From assembly GCA_014695345.1 (NCBI GenBank), contig JACJOC010000098.1, forward strand, positions 124,001 through 188,000: DNA of 64,000 nt, read 5' to 3'. Shown in pieces: positions 43,831-51,544 of the stretch (position 1 is its first letter; each line of letters starts with the position of its first letter). Under the pieces are notes generated by a model that saw only the letters and a program-made list of their open reading frames with translations, did not search any database and was not told the DNA's origin. This DNA is from Cyanobacteria bacterium FACHB-471. GTDB taxonomy: Bacteria > Cyanobacteriota > Cyanobacteriia > Elainellales > Elainellaceae. Made by a program: the position numbers and the translations under genes.

Positions 43831-44168
43831 TAGTCTCCGCTAATTTCAACTAAATCTTCACCAGATCGAAGAAGCTCTAGGGCTTCTAGCAAAGTAGTAC
43901 TCAAAATTTCCTGCAACCGAGCATTTGAGGTGTTTCCGCATGTCAACCAGATAATTTGTGGTGGCGAGCCAAGGCGATCAACTAGATCAACAAAATCACT
44001 GTCTTTAGTCATGAAGATAACGTCTTGAGCCTTTGCTGCCTCAAAAATCTCAAGATCTTCAGCGTCTCTCAAATCAACATCTCGCAAAGCTAATGCTGTT
44101 ACTCCAAAAGCGCTGCTAATCCAAGTTGCGATCGCAGGCGACAAATGCGCGTCTACCCAAATTGTCAT
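43830..44168 (-). CDS. DUF5615 PIN-like toxin
   Basis: 112 residues. It begins MTIWVDAHLSPAIATWI, with Asp6 in the first acidic position of the PIN-like fold. It then has ALRDVDLRDAEDLEIFEAAK, MTKDSDFVDLV and PPQIIWLTCGNTSN, the DUF5615 pattern. It is presumably an RNase toxin paired with the DUF433 protein, whose gene overlaps it by 4 bases upstream. The acidic residues needed for metal binding look intact. Confidence 0.9.
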   Translation of the reverse strand: MTIWVDAHLSPAIATWISSAFGVTALALRDVDLRDAEDLEIFEAAKAQDVIFMTKDSDFVDLVDRLGSPPQIIWLTCGNTSNARLQEILSTTLLEALELLRSGEDLVEISGD

Positions 44169-44389
44169 GCAACCAGCACTGGATGATTAAGCTTACGTGA
44201 GGCGTATAGAAAGGCTGCCTTCAGATCATCAGCTTCTAAATCAGGCATCTCTTCTAAAATTTGCTCAGCACTCAGTCCTGCCGCAAATAAATCCAGTACA
44301 TCCGAGACTCTAATTCTCATACCTCGAATGCAAGGACGACCACCGCATTGTCTTGGATTAACCGTGATTCTCTTAAGCAAATCTGACAT
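44165..44389 (-). CDS. DUF433 antitoxin
   Basis: 74 residues. RITVNPRQCGGRPCIRGMRI is the DUF433 signature, followed by a helix-turn-helix-like stretch RVSDVLDLFAAGLSAEQILE. AGGAG lies nine bases before the ATG. Together with DUF5615 it forms a type II toxin-antitoxin operon. The whole operon is flanked by 50-base direct repeats. Confidence 0.92.
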   Translation of the reverse strand: MSDLLKRITVNPRQCGGRPCIRGMRIRVSDVLDLFAAGLSAEQILEEMPDLEADDLKAAFLYASRKLNHPVLVA

Positions 44390-44482
44390 GTGGCTTTACT
44401 CCTAAGTTCTCCTCCATATCAACACTATCGTAATTGAGCATTGAATATTTTTGAGGAGGGGACAGGTTAGTATGCTCAACAC

Positions 44483-44532
44483 AACGGTGCGTTTGCTTGT
44501 CAGCAACGCACCCTACAGGATGGCGATCTCAC
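44483..44532. repeat. 50-base direct repeat, right copy (flanks TA module)
   Basis: 47/50 identical to 43781-43830, with differences at three single bases (t/c, a/g, g/t). The two copies are 702 bases apart and enclose the DUF433-DUF5615 genes and their promoter. The sequence type resembles dispersed cyanobacterial palindromic repeats (ggtgcgtt...aacgcaccctac). Confidence 0.85.
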
Positions 44533-44687
44533 TTTTCACGTAAGTCTGAAAGTATTGCATTCGAATCGTAGTTGGCGGCGATCGCCAATGTGAAAGAAAT
44601 AGTAACAGTTTAAGTAGAAGCAATACCGGGTTTCTTTGCAACGAGCCAGTTGACAGCTATGAGCGATCACACTCTTATTCTCTGAGT

Positions 44688-45674
44688 TCACGGCACCATA
44701 ATTACATGGGTTATCACACGGGGCAACGTAGAGTAGAATGAGTAGTCTCTGCTCCATCTATATGCATCCACGTCTACACCCTCTTTCACAAAAATTAGGA
44801 ACAGTAGTACACGAATGTTTCCATTGCGTTTGTAGAATCGTGCAAGGCCATCAAGGGTCTTCACCACCTCTGCCTTCTTGCCGTTGCTGTCAATAAACTT
44901 CATCTCGACGATTAACTGATTGTCAAAGAAAGCAAAGTCCGCACTCTTTCTCTGCTCATCATAAATGACGGTCACTTCTTCACGTGCAATAGATGGCAGC
45001 CACGGTTTCACAACAGTGTAAAAGAGGTTCTGGCAATCGTACTCTGATTTCAGATTAACTGTCCAACTATCCTTTGCTGCACCTCGTTGTCCGAGATCAG
45101 TTGGCTTCAGTATCATGCGTTTGGCAATTTCAGTCAGCATAGCAGTAGCCTTATCAACGGTATCACCAATGAATGGACAAACAGGTAGCCCTGCATCTTC
45201 TGCACGCTTGATCATGTACTGCCAACTAAGTTCTCCTACGCTCCCATCGGGTAGTACCGTAGCCGCAAAGTTTACTGTTCCGCCAACTTCGAAAACCCAT
45301 GAAACTGGAGGCTCAGTAAATCCATCCTGAGCACTCCAAAGCAACAACGCATCTAGTTTTTCAACTAGTTCCTCAAAGGCATCAGCCCACACGTAGCTGT
45401 CGTTCATACAACTAATGGCTCGTCCGCCTTCAGCAATGAAGAAGTCAAGTGCACGGCATTGAGTAAGTGCGAAATCACGTAGAGCGCTGGCCTTGACGTA
45501 CTCTCCCTGCTTAACGCGAACGAGAATATCACAATCGGAACGCAGGCTCTGTGTACCATAGGCTCGCGAACCAAACATCCATAACTCAGCAATACTGACC
45601 TGCTCGTCTACTAACTCGCTTAGAAGTAATTTGAGATTGTACTTAACGTGTGTTGGTTGTTTCCCAAGCGGCAT
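44688..45674 (-). CDS. Nucleotidyltransferase fused to a PD-(D/E)XK nuclease-like domain
   Basis: 328 residues. The N-terminal domain has the nucleotidyltransferase motif FGSRAYGTQSLRSDCDILV (Gly35-Ser36, Asp47, Asp49). A middle helical part (about 75-195) may be its lid. The C-terminal domain has a restriction-nuclease pattern: Glu211 in LKSEYDCQNLFYTVVKPWLP, Asp246 in RKSADFAFF and Glu257-x-Lys259 in LIVEMKF. All catalytic residues seem present. I know no named family with this fusion. It resembles MNT-like antitoxins and defence nucleases. It follows the attC-like site B on the same strand, 81 bases after the core, so it may be a second integron cassette, although no attC was found after it. 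Confidence 0.8.
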   Translation of the reverse strand: MPLGKQPTHVKYNLKLLLSELVDEQVSIAELWMFGSRAYGTQSLRSDCDILVRVKQGEYVKASALRDFALTQCRALDFFIAEGGRAISCMNDSYVWADAFEELVEKLDALLLWSAQDGFTEPPVSWVFEVGGTVNFAATVLPDGSVGELSWQYMIKRAEDAGLPVCPFIGDTVDKATAMLTEIAKRMILKPTDLGQRGAAKDSWTVNLKSEYDCQNLFYTVVKPWLPSIAREEVTVIYDEQRKSADFAFFDNQLIVEMKFIDSNGKKAEVVKTLDGLARFYKRNGNIRVLLFLIFVKEGVDVDAYRWSRDYSFYSTLPRVITHVIMVP

Positions 45675-45755
45675 AGTAGCAAGAATCTTGTTTTAGGGGT
45701 GCGGATGCGATCGAGTGTGAGGTACTGTCCAATTCTTTATTTGGTCAAATGTTCT

Positions 45756-45842
45756 GCCTAACGGCACAGTTGAGCGGCAACTGACCAGTTTGAAGGCAAC
45801 ACCAGGAGCTTCGTTTGTCCGCTCCAACGCCGTGTTTCGACC
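45756..45842 (-). repeat. attC-like integron recombination site (site B)
   Basis: About 87 bases directly 3' of the interrupted gene. Minus-strand core GTTAGGC (45762-45756) fits GTTRRRY exactly. Plus-strand GTTGAGCGGCAA (45769-45780) pairs with TTGTCCGCTCCAAC (45815-45828) over 12 bp, leaving two extra bases on one arm, as attC sites do. The outer part GCCGT.TT continues the pairing less well, and the inverse core is degenerate. An identical GTTAGGC lies 37 bases upstream of the gene (46607-46613). Gene and site thus fill an 850-base cassette-like unit. Confidence 0.7.
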
Positions 45843-45849
45843 GCAACCG

Positions 45850-46569
45850 CTACGGTGGACCCTGTAACAACTTATCGATAGCACCTTCAAGAAGCTTCTG
45901 TCCTGGTTTAGAAGATAACGCACGAACGCTGAGAGCGTACAACTTACTACATGCAGTTCTAAACCAGCTTCGCTTCGACATATTGCGAGTTGCTCGTGCA
46001 AGATCAGCAATAACCCCTCGGATTTCTTTAAGTTCAGCTTTCGTCAAGGTACTTTCTTTTTCAAGTTCCGTAACTCGTTCCTAAAATTGATTTAGTTTCT
46101 CATAAAGATCAGCACGCTCTTCTTCAGAGAAATGTGCATTTTCATCATCTATATGTTCATCAAGCCGTTTATTCAATTCGTCCTGAAAATGCTCTAGACG
46201 CTGCTGAAATAAATTAACTAAAAGGTATTCGTTTTTTATTCGTTCAGTCCAGAGGCGTAATGCATCAAGAAATTTAGCAAAAGACTCAACTTCATGACTT
46301 TCTACTTCAACAAAATCGCCTGATGCTTGCTCTACCTTAAGAATGCGAACCTCCTGCATACCGGTTATCGCTGTCAGTGCTAGAAGAGAACTAGGACGTT
46401 TGGTAGCGTAGCGAAGTTCAATGAAATATTTATCGTTATCACAAAATTGAACTAGAACAATTCTATTTTGATCTTCTGAAGTTTCTACAGTGAAGCCTGC
46501 GGATGTGAAGAATGATTCATCAAGGATATCTGAAACTTGGGCTAAACGAGTTTTGGTTAGCTTTGGCAT
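45850..46569 (-). pseudogene. Cassette gene of unknown function split by one in-frame TAG
   Basis: A 162-codon frame from ATG 46569 stops at TAG (46083-46081). The same frame then stays open for 77 more codons to TAG at 45852-45850. Reading through gives a 239-residue protein. The N-terminal half is alpha/beta (VSDILDESFFTSAGFTVET; KYFIELRYATKRPSSLLALTA). A coiled coil spans the stop (ERADLYEKLNQF*ERVTELEKE), and a basic helical tail follows (KRSWFRTACSKLYALSVRAL). A single C-to-T change of CAG would create the stop. The first half could still be made. A TTG restart at 46047 is possible. The family is unknown. Confidence 0.72.
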
Positions 46570-46606
46570 AATGCAGAATCATTCGGCACTGTAGATTTTG
46601 AATCCA

Positions 46607-46613
46607 GCCTAAC
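46607..46613 (-). other. Core site at the 5' boundary of the cassette-like unit (candidate attI or secondary site)
   Basis: GTTAGGC on the minus strand, identical to the core of attC-like site B, 37 bases before the cassette gene start. It lies between that gene and the integrase remnant, where attI is expected in an integron. No strong palindrome surrounds it, which also fits attI. Confidence 0.5.
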
Positions 46614-46789
46614 TCATGGTTACTGAATATAGCCCTGCTAAAACTGAACAAGTATTAAACTCTAACAAAAAACTTTGCAGCTACATCACCCCAAAAGGAA
46701 GCTAGCGGTTGGACAATTTATTCTGCAAAATTTAACTGTACATCTAGATGTATGAGGTGAGCCGACGAATGCCTTGCTGTATATCTATC

Positions 46790-46923
46790 CAAGCACTCTC
46801 AGTAGGACACACGACATTTCACAGTGTAGGAACTGCTGAGGCACAAGACTGTAAGCAAGATGATCTACACGCACGTGTTGAACAAAGGTGAGTGTGAAGT
46901 ACGCAGTCCGCTGGATGAAGGGA
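46790..46923 (+). pseudogene. intI: IntI-type integron integrase, C-terminal remnant
   Basis: The clearest part reads HKTVSKMIYTHVLNKG followed by ECEVRSPLD (46841-46916), the C-terminal signature of integron integrases (MIYTHVLNRG..GVRSPLD), with the Tyr nucleophile present. Upstream, in shifted frames, are V-G-H-D-I and T-V-(stop)-E-L-L-R-H, matching GYDIRTVQELLGH. There is one TAG and small indels. A KHS before that may be left of RHSFATH. The rest of the gene is missing. It is divergent from the cassette-like unit, as intI is in integrons. The gene is dead. Confidence 0.75.
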
Positions 46924-46963
46924 AGGGGCGATCGCCCCCTCTTCACTCCTCTTTCCTCTTCTC

Positions 46964-47212
46964 TTACTCTCCCACTCTTCGATCGCGCACTAAGATACTC
47001 ATCACTTCACCTGTATCCGGTGCGGGTAACAATGGACTCCATGCGCCTACTTCGGCAAAGCCGCGACTGTGGAGTTCGTGAATGGTGCTGATTACGCCAT
47101 CACGGGAGCTAATAATCAGGACTCGAACTCGTTCGCGTTCAGGGAGCGGGATAGGAGCAGCTTCTCCCTCAACGGTTGCCCAGTTGAGGGATTCTAAGAA
47201 ACAGTGAGACAT
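46964..47212 (-). CDS. Conserved hypothetical small protein
   Basis: 82 residues from ATG 47212 (MSHCFLESLNWATVEG), with GGAG nine bases upstream. The frame is open from 47239. The central part LPERERVRVLIISSRDGVISTIHELHSRGFAEVGAWSPLLPAP looks like a compact alpha/beta protein, and VMSILVRDRR ends it. It seems to be a known cyanobacterial hypothetical family, but no function can be given. It lies between the integrase remnant and a repeat-rich stretch. Confidence 0.6.
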   Translation of the reverse strand: MSHCFLESLNWATVEGEAAPIPLPERERVRVLIISSRDGVISTIHELHSRGFAEVGAWSPLLPAPDTGEVMSILVRDRRVGE

Positions 47213-47255
47213 GAGTTGTGACTCCGTTAGGGTTTGCAAAGAAACCCCAAAAACC

Positions 47256-47377
47256 TAGCCACCCCACACTTATTCACGCGCTGCAAAAGTGAGTGGAGAA
47301 ACAAAAAGTGAGTAAACTCACTTTCATGTTCTAAAGGGTTTGCAACGCTTTTTTGACATGACAAGTCGGGGTGGCTA
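47256..47377. repeat. Nested inverted repeats with a central 20-base palindrome
   Basis: TAGCCACCCC (47256-47265) and GGGGTGGCTA (47368-47377) are perfect 10-bp arms about 100 bases apart. Between them AAAGTGAGT/ACTCACTTT (47305-47324) is a perfect palindrome with a 2-base centre. A third AAAAGTGAGT half-site lies at 47285-47294. GGGTTTGCAA occurs on both sides (near 47230 and 47336). Confidence 0.6.
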
Positions 47378-47642
47378 AGGGAGTGTTAAAATTCACCGTT
47401 AGCCGCCAGACTGCTTGTACCAGTTTGGGGGTTAGTCGCTCATTGCTGGTGTCAACAGCTTTGAGCGGCGCTAGATTCTTGGGTTTTGTCGGGTTGCTGC
47501 AAGTAAAAAAGACAACCTTGACGTGACAGCATATCTGAGTGAACGGTATCTCGTCAAGGTGGTAAGTTACGAAGTTTTTGAGGCAATGGGGAGGGCGATC
47601 GCTCCTCTTACCAGTATGTTTTCTAGAAAATGTAAACAAAAA

Positions 47643-47825
47643 CAGGTTTAAGAGTTTAAAGCAAGGTTTTTAAATTTCAAAACAAGGTTTACAAGTTTAA
47701 AACAAGGTTTTTAAGTTTGAAATCAGGTTTTTGAGCTTAAAAACAAGGTTTTAAACTTCTAAAACAGGTTTACGAGTTTGAAACCTTGTTTTTAAATCTA
47801 AAAACAGGTTTTTGAGTTTGAAAAT
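47643..47825. repeat. Iteron-like array, nine units of 19-21 bases
   Basis: Units begin with CA(A/G)GGTTT at 47643, 47662, 47683, 47703, 47724, 47744, 47765, 47784 (CCTTGTTT variant) and 47805. The consensus is close to CAAGGTTTTTAAGTTTGAAA. Spacing of 19-21 bases puts units two helical turns apart on the same face. No reading frame explains it. It lies between the accessory island and the TrmH gene. Confidence 0.8.
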
Positions 47826-47909
47826 TAATTTTCTGAGTCGAGTAGGACATACGCAAACAGAAGCAGTCCTGTATATTTGTTGGCAGAATGCACTGGCGTA
47901 AGTTGAACT

Positions 47910-48434
47910 GTGGCAAATCGAGCTGTAGGGAATCGAACGGTTGGCCGTGACAGTTACACAAACTTACCCCGTCACAGTTTGATTGTTTGTGCCACTCTGG
48001 TGCAAAATCCGGCAAATTTGGGAGGACTGTGCCGCACGACTGAGGCGTTTCGGTTGGAATCGCTGGTGTTAGCAGATAGAGCGATCGCCCAAACCACTGC
48101 CTTCAAAAACCTGTCCGCTTCCACTCACCACTGGCAGCCTTTTACCATTTGCCCCATTGAATCTTTGCTCGATTGGCTAACCCAACAGCAGCGATTAGGC
48201 TATAGCCTGATTGCCCTCCATACCAGTTCAAAAGCAATTCCCCTAACCCAGTTCACTTACCCGCGTCAGTCGGTTCTAATTCTCGGACAAGAACTCACAG
48301 GCATTCCCTCCAGCGTGTTGGAACTGTGCAACCAGGCGGTGATGATTCCGCAATTTGGGTTGGTCGAGTCTTTGAATGTGCAGACGGCAGGGGCGATCGC
48401 CATCTACGAATATGTGAAACAGCATTCTGTATAA
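47910..48434 (+). CDS. TrmH/SpoU-family RNA methyltransferase
   Basis: 174 residues from GTG 47910. The SpoU motifs are NPANLGGLCRTTEAFRLESLVLAD (motif 1), LILGQELTGIP (motif 2) and IPQFGLVESLNVQTAGAIAIYEY (motif 3), forming the trefoil knot. It 2'-O-methylates a tRNA or rRNA ribose. The target is not clear from sequence, and it lacks the N-terminal extension of RlmB. The iteron-like array lies just upstream. Confidence 0.92.
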   Translation: MANRAVGNRTVGRDSYTNLPRHSLIVCATLVQNPANLGGLCRTTEAFRLESLVLADRAIAQTTAFKNLSASTHHWQPFTICPIESLLDWLTQQQRLGYSLIALHTSSKAIPLTQFTYPRQSVLILGQELTGIPSSVLELCNQAVMIPQFGLVESLNVQTAGAIAIYEYVKQHSV

Positions 48435-48520
48435 AATCTAAAGGAAAGCTTTAACCTGGCTATTCTTCTCTTTCAACCCTCACCCACATCAGTAGAATCA
48501 GACACAGGAGGGAAATAAAT

Positions 48521-49342
48521 ATGGGATCTTCTATTGTTGTTGGTGATGCAAATTTTGCCGCTGAAGTGGTGCAAAAGTCTTACGAAAAGCCAGTACTGGT
48601 AGACTTTTTTGCTCAGTGGTGTGGACCCTGCCAGATGCTCAAGCCGGTTTTGGAGAAGCTGACCCAAGAGTATGACTTTGTGTTGGCGAAAGTAGACATT
48701 GACCAAAATCCAGAGCTGGCGAGCACTTATGGAATTGAGGGTGTTCCTGATGTGCGGGTGGTGAGTCACGGTGAACTCAGCAACGGCTTTGTAGGGATGT
48801 TGCCCGAAGCTCAGATTCGAGATTTGCTGGCTCAGCTTGGGCTGAAGTCAGAGTTGGAATTGGGGTTGGAAGCTGTAAGGGAGGCGATCGCCGCAAATAA
48901 CCCAGCCCAGGCAAAACAGCAGTTTGACCAGCTATTTCAGAAATATCCTGAAGACCGCAAGCTGATTCTAGAAGCCGCCAAATTTTTGCTCAGCTTAAAT
49001 CAGTTAGAGCCTGCTCAGAAAATGCTGGCAACGATTCAAGAACATGAGAAGGGCTATTTTGCCGAAGCGCAAGCAATCAAAGCGATGATTCAGTTTCAGC
49101 AAGAAACTGACAATCCGGTGATCGAGTCTGAGCTAGACCAGCAGTTTTCGAATGCCTCCAAACTAGCGCTAGAGCAGAACTATGAAGCGGCGCTGCAAGG
49201 CTTTTTGGCGATCGTCGGGAAAGACCGCAAATACAAAAACGACGGCGCTAGAAAAGCTATGATTGCCATCTTTGATCTGCTAGGAGACGACCATCCGATA
49301 ACCAAAGGTTATCGGAAGCAGTTGATGCTGACGCTGTACTAA
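48521..49342 (+). CDS. Thioredoxin-TPR protein, CnoX/YbbN-like
   Basis: 273 residues. A thioredoxin domain (1-108) with an intact WCGPC (33-37) is followed by TPR-like helical repeats (about 120-270, AIAANNPAQAKQQFDQLF; LEQNYEAALQGFLAIVG). This is the layout of the chaperedoxin CnoX (YbbN). The E. coli protein has lost one Cys, whereas this one keeps both and may be an active oxidoreductase. GGAGG precedes the ATG. Cytoplasmic. Confidence 0.92.
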   Translation: MGSSIVVGDANFAAEVVQKSYEKPVLVDFFAQWCGPCQMLKPVLEKLTQEYDFVLAKVDIDQNPELASTYGIEGVPDVRVVSHGELSNGFVGMLPEAQIRDLLAQLGLKSELELGLEAVREAIAANNPAQAKQQFDQLFQKYPEDRKLILEAAKFLLSLNQLEPAQKMLATIQEHEKGYFAEAQAIKAMIQFQQETDNPVIESELDQQFSNASKLALEQNYEAALQGFLAIVGKDRKYKNDGARKAMIAIFDLLGDDHPITKGYRKQLMLTLY

Positions 49343-49432
49343 TCTGCCAGCATACGCTTCCTCTGGGCTATTTCATATATCCATACTGCTTTGGCGATCG
49401 CTAACTCCGACAACATCAGTAGCGATCGCCTG

Positions 49433-50062
49433 TCACGCCTCAATTTGCTTTCTCACCCAATACCGCAAGGTCTTTACCAATTCCAGATAATCAGTTGTTT
49501 CAGCCTGTTGTAGAAACCTGGAGATTTCTGGAACTGGCACGTTTGAGAAGAATTGACTGGTCTGAGAATTGATGTAAGTATCACTTTGTAATTGTTTGAT
49601 TACAAGAAATTCCCCGTTGTAAATCCAGACTTCTACTACGCCTAAATCTGCATAGACTTGGAGGCGATCGCTAGAGCTACTAGTGACATCGATTTCAACT
49701 ACAAGATCGGGAGCAGGGTCTTTGTCTAAATCCAGTCGTTTTTTTCCCCGAACCGCAGCAATATTACGAATGTAAAAACATTTATCGGGTTCTGCCCCGC
49801 TCAGTTCAGGACGTTTGAATGTCATTGAGCCAAGAGGATAAATTTGCACCTCCCACTCTTCTGCGATTGTCTCTACGAAACGACCTAAAACTTCTTTGCC
49901 AAGTTCATGTTCAGGGGAAGGGGTCAGGATTTCTAAATTGCCGCGATTGTAAGTGAGGCGGAGACGGCGATCGCTCAATTCTTCCAGCAGTGTTTCATAG
50001 GTCTGCCAGCTAATTCCCGATAAATGAACTACTTCAATAAGGGAAGGTGAAGTTGCAAGCAT
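49433..50062 (-). CDS. Uma2-family putative endonuclease
   Basis: 209 residues. The Uma2 pattern is SWQTYETLLEELSDRRLRLTYNRGNLEILTPSPEHE, GAEPDKCFYI and PAPDLVVEIDVTSSSSDR (the Asp...Glu-x-Asp of a PD-(D/E)XK-like fold). Large Uma2 families are typical of filamentous cyanobacteria. Their role (nuclease, possibly repair- or transposon-linked) is not settled. It stands alone between unrelated genes. Confidence 0.92.
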   Translation of the reverse strand: MLATSPSLIEVVHLSGISWQTYETLLEELSDRRLRLTYNRGNLEILTPSPEHELGKEVLGRFVETIAEEWEVQIYPLGSMTFKRPELSGAEPDKCFYIRNIAAVRGKKRLDLDKDPAPDLVVEIDVTSSSSDRLQVYADLGVVEVWIYNGEFLVIKQLQSDTYINSQTSQFFSNVPVPEISRFLQQAETTDYLELVKTLRYWVRKQIEA

Positions 50063-50214
50063 GAGACAAAAGCGTAGGGTGTTTACATTTTAGATTGGGG
50101 AAGGCGATCGCTCGCTGCGTCCAGATCGCTTACGAACGCAACACCAGCGCTGCCATTTGTAATCTCAAACAACAGTTAGCTGGTAGCTAATCGTTAATTG
50201 CAATAATCAAGAAA

Positions 50215-51132
50215 TTAAGACTCTTGAGCATAGCCATTTTCACGCAAGAAAGTGCGGAGGCTGTTAAAGAACTGTTGGCGATCGCTTCCCTGGTAAGCCT
50301 GCTCTACCATCTGCCAACCTTCCTGCGCCTGCCCTAACAAGTGTTTATCTGCCAGATAAGCTGCCCAGACTACCTTCATCGTAGGGTCTGTCCTAACGTT
50401 AGTATCTCCACTGCTCTGGCGCTGCCAGTAGTGTGACCACAAAATGTAGGCATGACTACCAATCTCTTGTGGGTGTTGGCGCGTCACCTCAGCCATTCTG
50501 CCATCCTGATATTGCAGTACCCGCAGCGGCAAAACGCTGGGTGAATAGCTGCTTTCCTGAAGCTGTTCCGACATCTCAACCGACGGAAAGCCAAACGGAT
50601 AAGCGAACAGATTATCATTTGTCAGAAATTCTGGCGCTCCATCTTCATTCAAATCGCGTAGCCGATAACCTGCATAACCCCAAAAATGCTCCGTGTAAGA
50701 ATAAGTTTGCTGTTCAGGGTCATACCGATAAATCTGCGTGTAGGTGCAGCAACCTCCAGGGCGATCGCCGAAGTCAAACAAAATCTCGAGTTCACCATCC
50801 TGATTCAGGTCTACCACCTTGAGTGATTCTGGGAAAGGACGATTGCCCGGCGACTGTATATTTGACGGGTTGCCATAGGTGCTGCGGGCAGTGGCAAGAT
50901 CCTGATCGATCAAAGTCTGACCCGCTCTGACGACTCGCAGCTTAAAGTTGGCGAACTGAGACGGTTCAGCCCCCAAAACTTCTCCGCTATAAGACAGTTC
51001 AGCAACCACATCATCACTTGATTGCGTCACGCGAATTTCGCCCGATGCTTTAGCAACCTGCGGTGAAGCGATCGCCAAACCTAGCACCAAAACCCGACTC
51101 AGCCAAGCAGCAATCTTGATTTTTTGTGTCAT
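50215..51132 (-). CDS. Exported protein with Asp-rich FG-GAP/EF-hand-like motifs
   Basis: 305 residues from ATG 51132 (MTQKIKIAAWLSRVLVLGLA). The frame is open to 51225, but the signal peptide fits this start, with cleavage after VAKA. Two Asp-rich motifs, DLNQDGELEILFDFGD and DLNEDGAPEFL, resemble calcium-binding FG-GAP or dockerin-like loops. A CC pair (GGCCTYTQIY) lies between them. The C-terminal helical part ends LRTFLRENGY. It is probably periplasmic and calcium-binding. No named family is recognised. Confidence 0.78.
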   Translation of the reverse strand: MTQKIKIAAWLSRVLVLGLAIASPQVAKASGEIRVTQSSDDVVAELSYSGEVLGAEPSQFANFKLRVVRAGQTLIDQDLATARSTYGNPSNIQSPGNRPFPESLKVVDLNQDGELEILFDFGDRPGGCCTYTQIYRYDPEQQTYSYTEHFWGYAGYRLRDLNEDGAPEFLTNDNLFAYPFGFPSVEMSEQLQESSYSPSVLPLRVLQYQDGRMAEVTRQHPQEIGSHAYILWSHYWQRQSSGDTNVRTDPTMKVVWAAYLADKHLLGQAQEGWQMVEQAYQGSDRQQFFNSLRTFLRENGYAQES

Positions 51133-51364
51133 CGTCAACCCAAATATTGGTAGTGGCACAGCCAACGCGAGGCATAAGCTTGCTTTGCCTCCTCCAACGC
51201 AGCACTGCCATGAGCATTCTTGCAAAATCCATACTCGGCACCCTGAGTCATTTTATTTTGAAATGATCCAAAGCGAAACCGAGGGAGCCACCAAGCACTT
51301 GCCTCCCACCAATGCGAAGCGCGCCATGCCACCTATCCCCAATCCCTTGCGGAGGGGGTCTGCG

Positions 51365-51407
51365 GGACGCGCTTCGTCCCCTAGGGGGCTGGGGGCAAGT
51401 CCCCAGA
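51365..51407. repeat. Two GC-rich hairpins, dispersed-repeat type
   Basis: GGGACG/CGTCCC (51365-51381) and CTGGGG/CCCCAG (51390-51407) lie in a GC-rich patch (cggagggggtctgcgggacg...). The patch differs from its AT-richer flanks and resembles dispersed intergenic repeats. It sits in the 412-base region between the exported-protein gene and ddl. No T-run follows, so it is not an obvious terminator. Confidence 0.5.
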
Positions 51408-51544
51408 AAAAGACCCAACTGAGACGAGGAATCAGAACTGCCTATGATACGCTATCTGCGTAATTAAATTTAGTCTCATGACCAGCAGTCATTCAGGATG
51501 TTACTGCTGATACATAGAACAACGAGTGGCAGGAGTTTAGGGCT

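Noticed and set aside
44536-44690. Possible attC after the nucleotidyltransferase-nuclease gene
   Set aside because: Core-like words exist, but no pairing arms could be aligned, so the gene cannot be shown to be a cassette.
45693-46010. 105-codon minus-strand frame overlapping attC-like site B
   Set aside because: It overlaps the readthrough frame of the cassette gene, which has better protein-like composition, and runs through the palindrome.
47331-47639. 102-codon minus-strand frame beside the repeat array
   Set aside because: It starts with TTG without a ribosome-binding site, overlaps the inverted-repeat arm and matches no family I know. Probably non-coding.
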